From Didymella arachidicola (lineage: Eukaryota > Ascomycota > Dothideomycetes > Pleosporales > Didymellaceae): a DNA stretch of 64,000 bases. The notes beneath the pieces were generated by a model, which was given only the letters and a program-made list of their open reading frames with translations, did not search any database and had not been told where the DNA came from. Position numbers and translations under genes: made by a program. The stretch is taken from positions 868,001 to 932,000 of the forward strand of contig CM049990.2 of assembly GCA_016630955.3 (NCBI GenBank). Direction: 5' to 3'. Below are positions 58,301 to 64,000 of the stretch, piece after piece; within the stretch, counting starts at the first letter, position 1; each line of letters opens with the position of its first letter.

Positions 58301-59799
58301 TCGGCAACGGCGTTCAGCAGGCAATTCTGGCGGCACGCGAAGAGTTGTGCTTCATGGTGAAATCGAAAGAACCAGTGGATATATTCAAGCGACTGTCGCT
58401 CAACCCAGAATATGTATGCGGCTGGTTGATGCGAAGATTACTTGTAAAGCCATTGGAGAAGAGCATGACAGTCAGTGACATGTATAGAGAATACTTGTCG
58501 ACTATTGTAAGTAACTGAGCAACATCTACTATGATTGAAAATGCTGACATGGCAAAGCAATTCCAAGTCAATCATCGCCCAAGCAAGCGACTGTTGCGCT
58601 CCATCAATCTCCTCCGAGAAGAGATCGCAGCCCTTCAAGAAGTTAACACCCAGCAAAGCAAGCTCGTATCGAAATATATGAGCGTTCTTGACGACACAAC
58701 ATATGAGAAAGACATACCCAGTCGCCGCGCCATGTTTCCATACGAACGCTTGTTGCTAGAATCTTGCCAGGACAGCCTGAAGATGACAGATCAAGAGTAT
58801 CGCTACTTACTCGCCCGTTGCGGACCCTTGTCGGACAGTACGAAGCAGAGCCTCGAAATCAACGAAGAAGACCATGGTAAGGCCATCATGGTCTTCACCA
58901 TAGTGACGGTGATATTCCTTCCACTGTCCTTCGTCACTTCGTTCCTTGGAATGAACACGACCGATATCCGGGATATGGGTAGCTCCTCGACCTTATTCTG
59001 GACGATCGCAATTCCGCTGACAGCCGTAATCATGGGCTCCGTTCTATACATTGGCTACAATGGCGACGATTTGCGAGACGCCTTTGACTCTGCATATCGC
59101 GCAGTCACAGGGAAACAAGACCGCAACACCAGCGCCAGAGGAATCAGCGTAGCTCAGCGCAAACTCGCTCGGAAGACATCTGCCAGAACAAAAAACACGC
59201 TCGACTTCAGCAGTCTCGCGGACGAAGCTGAGTTCGCCAATCCGAGACCAGACGATTACTACAGCACCGCATGGAGAGGTGGAAATCACTATCCCCGCCG
59301 ACAACACACGTCAGACGTACCGATAATGCATTGGCAGCCTTATGCGAGCGTTGCTGATCCGGTCGTACCCGAGCCACGCACCGGCTTGCGCACGGAACCT
59401 CTCAAGTATACTGATTATGCGCCAGCTCCAAATGTCGCTGTGTACAATACAGCTCGCTTGGAGAGGCCTGAAGCACGTACGTATCACGAGACTATTACAT
59501 TGGACGATCGCCACACGCGACGACAATACTCGCCTCCCACTATGCCTCCTCCACCACCGCCACCTGTGGAGCGCCGCAAGGAAGAGGAATGGTATAGTAG
59601 CGCACGGCCTATAGAAAGGACGCGAGCACGGCGTCATGTCCCACTAGCAACGTACGAGTGGACAACGAAGAGCCACAAGCGCCATCAGGTACCACGTGAA
59701 GGAAGGAGACCAAGAAGAGATGACCCGAATATCTTGTCCGACGCAGAAGCGACACAGTTCCGACATGTCCCTGCCAATCGGGACAGATACGAGTGGTAG
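55398..59799 (+). CDS. CorA-type divalent cation transporter, long N-terminus
   Basis: Predicted membrane Mg2+ (or related ion) channel of the CorA superfamily. Exons 55398-55628, 55678-58506 and 58558-59799 encode 1433 aa. A Ubl-like N-terminal region (IVLKSHDGDGYVLPFLPW ... ILDEDRNIILPNLWEQIVRP) and a very long cytosolic part precede the C-terminal pore. The first membrane helix (IMVFTIVTVIFLPLSFVTSF) ends in the signature GMN near residue 1152, and the second is TLFWTIAIPLTAVIMGSVLYI. A 250-aa Arg-rich, polyproline tail follows. Intron 1 is best read as GC-AG (donor GCAAGT, branch CTGAC, acceptor TTTCAG), since no GT donor keeps the frame. Intron 2 ends in AAG. The start is the first ATG of the frame; MDPPTAL at 55440 is an alternative. 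Confidence 0.85.
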
Positions 59800-60047
59800 A
59801 CTAGCTTACATTGAGTGAAATAAATTACATCAGAATCGGAAAAAGTCAGTCAAAGGGAACTCATGTATTAACTATTACTACCGATAAGAAATTTTTGAAC
59901 GCAAACAACCCAGGAACCAGATTCCATCCCCATGTGCTCTGAGCTTTGCGCAATCGTGGTATCATCCAGGAAAATCATTATCATAATCTGACCTGCAGAG
60001 CATCAGGCAGCCAATCGATGCATCAGAGAATCTCAATCACGCGTTGC

Positions 60048-63000
60048 TTAAACGCGGCCCTGGAAAACGGGATTCTGGTCGCCCAAGGTGGTGTGGAACT
60101 GAGAGTCGCCCTGTACGGGAGCACCGGGGCCGGTGGTCGATGCAACACCACCGCCGTGACCATGACCGGTAGCGCTGTCGAAGGCATTGTCAACCTGGTT
60201 GGCGAATTGACCAGTGGAGGTTGGGTGAGTGTTGTATATACCTGTTCCGGTGCCACCAAGCTGCTCCTGGTTCAGACCTGTAGGGTAGGTGCCGGTCTGG
60301 CCGGGGAGCTGGTGGCCCTGAGCAAGACTAGAGTTGCCGGGTCCAGAACCGATTTGACCTGACTGGTGACCAAGACCTGAGCGGTCAGGAAGCCCTTGGC
60401 TACCGGCCAGACCGGCGCCAGCAAGACCAGCACCAGCACCCAGACCTGATCCAGTACCAGTGCGTGTAGTGGTGGAGCCATAGCCGCCCTCACGTCCATG
60501 AGGCTTGCGAGTGACCCTGGCAACCTGGGGCAGGCTGGAAGTCTCGCGGGCAGAACCAATGGAGAAGATAGGGCTCTCCCACTTGTCACCCTTGGCAGCC
60601 AATTCCTTGTACTCGGTGGCCTTGGTGGAGATGCCGCCAGGAAGAGAGATGTTCTTGAAGATGGAGTCGTGTTGAGTAACGGCGACGTTGACTTGCGTGT
60701 CCTTGGTCTTCTCCTTCAACTGCTCCTTCTTCTGCTTGCCCTGCATGATGCGGGTCTGGACAGCGGAAGCGTAGCGCTGATACATGTTCTGGAGGTGCTC
60801 GGGGTCGGGGTTACGCTTAGCCTCAGCCTCAGCGCGGTCGGCCTCCTTCTTGATGTCGTACAGCAGGCCATCGACCTGGTTGACAGAGTCCTTGATCTGT
60901 TTCTCAAGGACCTTCTGGATGACGGGGCGCATGACCTTCAGCAACAGAGGCTTGAACATATTGAAGAGCAGCTTGTGGTTACTCTTCTTGAGCTTGATGG
61001 ACAAGTTCTGGATGTCGGTCTCGACCTTGGTGACCTTGAAGAAGTGGGTCTGTGCATGCTCGCGAGCCTTGTCAGCAGTCTCGAGCTCAACCTTGAAGCT
61101 GAAGCCAGATCCTCCCATGAAGATATCCATGACACCCTTGTCGGTGATAGAGGGGAAGCCCTGCTTCTTCTTCAGGTAGTAAGAGACGTCGCGGAGGTCC
61201 ATCTGAACACCAGAGACGGAGAGCATGAGCTTGTTCTTGTTCTTGTTGGTGATCGACTTGCGTCCCCAGCGCCAGTAGTTGTCAGAGCCGAACTCCAAGA
61301 CATTGGGAGTGAGGTTGTCACTCTCGATGACCAAGTTTTCAATGATGGCATCGACCATGGGGTCGCTGAACTCAATACGAGGGATAGGAACGTACTGGAC
61401 GCTCTCGAAAAACCCAGGAAGAATGACATCTGTAAGATCTTTGACAAGATGAGGCTTGAAGGTGGTCTTGCCGTTCTCATCGTTGCCGAGATCGAGGAAG
61501 AGCTTGTTGACAGACTGACCAAACTGCCTGTTCTGCTCATCGGCATCGAACTGTTGACCGATGAACTTGAATTCGTCCGCAATGCGGTCGGTGTGACCGC
61601 GGTAGCGGCCGCGGAGGAGCTCGTGGCCCTGGTCGTAGATACGGTTCCACTCCTCTGTAGAACTGTCTTCGAGGATGTAGCCCTGCTGCTGCAGGCACTT
61701 GTGGATGTACTGGTTGATGTGTCTGAACCAGCCCTTGAGCTCGGGGTCGTTGTCGGCATCCCTGTAGATCTGGTTGATCGAGTCGATAAGGTCATCGGCA
61801 GACGTGCTGTTGGCGAAGCGTTCGAGGAGAGTCTTGATATTTGTCAGCCAATGCTTGTTATCTTGCTTGAAACCTAGATTACGCACCTTGATGTCAGCTT
61901 CGGCGCGAGTTAGGGCATCGTCTTCCTGATGCGCACCTTGCACGGTTCCAGCACTTTGCTGTCCGAGCTGTTTGCCGTGTCCGGCATAACGCTCAGCGAG
62001 GCTGAGGAGAGTCTCAATGGCGCGCTGGTAGTCCTGGTGGCCCTGAACCTCGACAATCATCTTCTTCAGACGCCAGATGGTCTGTTCACGGCGCTCTTGG
62101 GGCATCTTGCCCTTGAGGTAGTTGTTAAGCTGGTCGCGGCGGGCGCGAGCCTTGTCCTTGTCCTCCTCGGGAATCTTGGCGGACAGCTGCTCCTTGCCTG
62201 CCTGGAGGCCACTTTGGGCGTTGAGACCAGTGTTGCTACCAGTCTGGCCTTCGTGAGCAGCGAGCTGGGCGGTGTCACGGGGATCACGGGAACCATCAGG
62301 ATGTGCAGCCTGGTTCACATCACCAGCAGCCTGCTTAACGTCCTGCTTGCCGATGGGAACCTTCTGCCTCAGAGTCTCCTTGAGGTTGCCCTTGGACAGG
62401 TCGGGGTTCTCGTGCCATGTGTTGTCCTCAGCAGGTTTATCGATCTGAGAGAGCTCATCTTCGGAGGGCTTGACCTTGTTGGCAGTGTTCTGAGCAGCGT
62501 CTCCCGCAATGTCACGGAGAAGGGTAGTGGCATCGGACAGGAGCTTCCTGAATTGGCCGTTGGAGATCAACAGGGTACCCAGCGTTCGTAGTCCATCAAG
62601 CGCCTCGTTGCCGTGCTGCTTGGCGGTGTCCTTGTCGACAGGTGCGCCAGGGAGAGTCTGATTTCCACCGGAGATCTGCTCAGCATTCCAGATGAAATCC
62701 TGGAGAAGGTTGCCCTCGTTCTTGGTAAGAAGCAAAATCTTGGCCTGCTCAATGACCTTCCTCAAGTCGCCAACAAGCTGCTGGCCCTCTGTCGAGAGCT
62801 TCTTGGATGGTGAGCTAAGAGGTTTGGACGCAAGCGCCGAGTTCAGGGCGATATCGATCTGCTTGTTGGAAGGGACTTTGCCATTGGCGAATGCTGTCTT
62901 GCTGTCAGCGCGCTTGTCCTTGCTCGAAGAGTTGCCGTGCGGAGTTACGTACCCTGAAAGATCCCGTACAGCTGGAGCTTGTTGTTAACATCGGCCTCCT

Positions 63001-63154
63001 TCTGCTTTACGTCAACCGGTCCTGGTCCTGGTTAGTCTTTGGTCTATCAATGCTAGTAGCAATGCCCGCTGGCGCGTCGAGTGCGCGCTCACGTGTTGCC
63101 AGCCTCTCGAAGAATGCGGGGTTACTCACGGTTGACCGCCTTTCCTGAAGACAT
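60048..63154 (-). CDS. HAM1-like protein (HAM1_N/HAM1_C domains)
   Basis: Large fungal protein of the HAM1-like family (formerly DUF5923/DUF4449); exact role unclear. Exons 63154-63130, 63021-62953 and 62893-60048 encode 979 aa. The start MSSGKAVNR and the block KQKEADVNNKLQLYGIF are typical. The N-terminal helical domain continues to about 450, with a hydrophilic Gln/Lys/Glu-rich insert. The C-terminal part has PRIEFSDPMVDAIIENLVIE and WRWGRKSI, which suggests a tubular lipid-binding-like fold; that is inference. The last 170 residues are Gly/Gln/Ser-rich repeats (GSGLGAGAGLAGAGLAG). Intron 1 has two in-frame acceptors six bases apart (CAGGACCAG). The distal one gives RPVDVKQ and fits branch distance better. 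No signal peptide. Confidence 0.9.
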
Positions 63155-64000
63155 AGTGTTCTGCGTTCTGGGTATCAAAGGGTATCAAATTAAACAAAGT
63201 GCAATTGAAACAATGGGAGGGTTGATAGTATTGCGTGGTTGTTTGGGGTATCTGGTGTGGTATAACGAGAATGAGGCGAGAGGAGAAGAAAGCGACTTTA
63301 TTGTTTGGCGTGACACGAGCGTCTTCTGCTTGGATCTTTCCCATACGTCATAAGCCGTCACTCTGTACAGTAGCCAAGGCAAGTGCGATTGGCCTGGGCG
63401 CACCATCGATGTGCGATCCAGCCGCGGGGCTTCAAAGAGGAGTGATGGCCCCACCTGGTTCGTCCAATTTCCTGAATGCATTTGTGAACAGCTTGTACTG
63501 TTTTGGGGAGCTTATGGCGAGCATCATGAGACACTGACCCAAGCTCCAGGAGCTTCTGATGCAAAGTTGCAACTTCAGGACACCACCGCGATCGCACAGC
63601 GTGTACAAACTGCGCACTTGGGTAATGGATCCATCATCGCTCAATTATCTCGTAGTGAGCAGGCGAATTCCGCTTTGTGCTGTGCGTGACCAACTCGAGT
63701 CACCCCAGGCTCAAAGGAGAGCGCGTCGTCTGGATGGCGGGCGATCGATGGCCGGGATGCTTGAAGATCCATGACGTGGTGCGTCTTCCATGTTTTCAGC
63801 CACAAATCCCATCTAGCTTGCAAGAATGCCATTGCGATTCCGCGGCAACGTGTTAAACCCTGAATCTCTGTAATGAGCTGCTAACTTTGCAGAGAACTTC
63901 GGCTTGCAGTACTGTGACCGCTTACTGAAGACGCAGCCGGCTGGCAGATGTGCTCATCTGTCAGAGCTGTCGCGAACTGTCTGCGTGGAGACGCGTCCAG
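63155..64000. other. Upstream flank of the HAM1-like gene
   Basis: Promoter of the minus-strand HAM1-like gene, then sequence with no supportable gene to the window end. Confidence 0.4.

Noticed and set aside
60498..61877. 459-codon open frame on the plus strand
   Set aside because: It is the antisense shadow of the HAM1-like coding sequence, and its Leu/Val-rich, repetitive content follows from that.

Overview
The window is nuclear DNA of a filamentous ascomycete. Twenty-one multi-exon genes have short introns (mostly 45-60 nt) with fungal donor, CTRAY branch and AG acceptor signals. The gene set is fungal throughout: BYS1 domain, sedolisin, HET domain, heme-thiolate peroxidase, SRP21, IRC22 and HAM1-like. 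A Dothideomycete is my best guess, but that is inference. I assembled 41 introns by reading frame and family continuity; all splice sites are predictions. No CRISPR, insertion sequence or intact transposon was seen.

Layout. Positions 1-22000 form a degradative and accessory region: a secreted class II-type peroxidase, a coiled-coil orphan, a secreted BYS1/thaumatin-like protein, a GH67 alpha-glucuronidase with an XlnR/CreA-like promoter cluster, a 12-TM MFS transporter (TRI12/siderophore type), a GH78-like six-hairpin glycosidase, a decayed HET-domain gene with four in-frame stops, a frame-broken small gene, and a secreted heme-thiolate peroxidase. Long gene-poor stretches (10.8-14.4 kb and 21.6-24.3 kb) separate them.

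Positions 24300-38000 are mainly housekeeping: a CCCH zinc-finger protein, IRC22/TRAP-alpha, aprataxin-like HNT3, a DHX29-like DExH helicase, two tRNA genes (Ser-AGA and intron-containing Thr-AGT), a DUF1308 protein and SRP21. Positions 38500-64000 mix extracellular and core genes: a GH31 alpha-glucosidase with a GPI-like tail, PRP19, a RING protein with SUMO-interaction-like motifs, the PHS1 dehydratase, a sedolisin, an F-box/DUF7730-like protein, an A1 aspartic protease, a CorA-type transporter and a HAM1-like protein.

How they work together. GH67, GH78, GH31, the two peroxidases and the S53 peptidase could jointly attack plant polymers, with the MFS pump for export or uptake. SRP21, IRC22 and PHS1 serve the ER; PRP19, HNT3 and the RING protein serve splicing, DNA repair and ubiquitin/SUMO signalling.

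The most notable observation is in PHS1. Its stop codon lies in the exact UGA-CUAG readthrough context and is followed by 36 in-frame sense codons with a basic, helical look. Two GC-AG introns and four introns with AAG acceptors are also worth checking.
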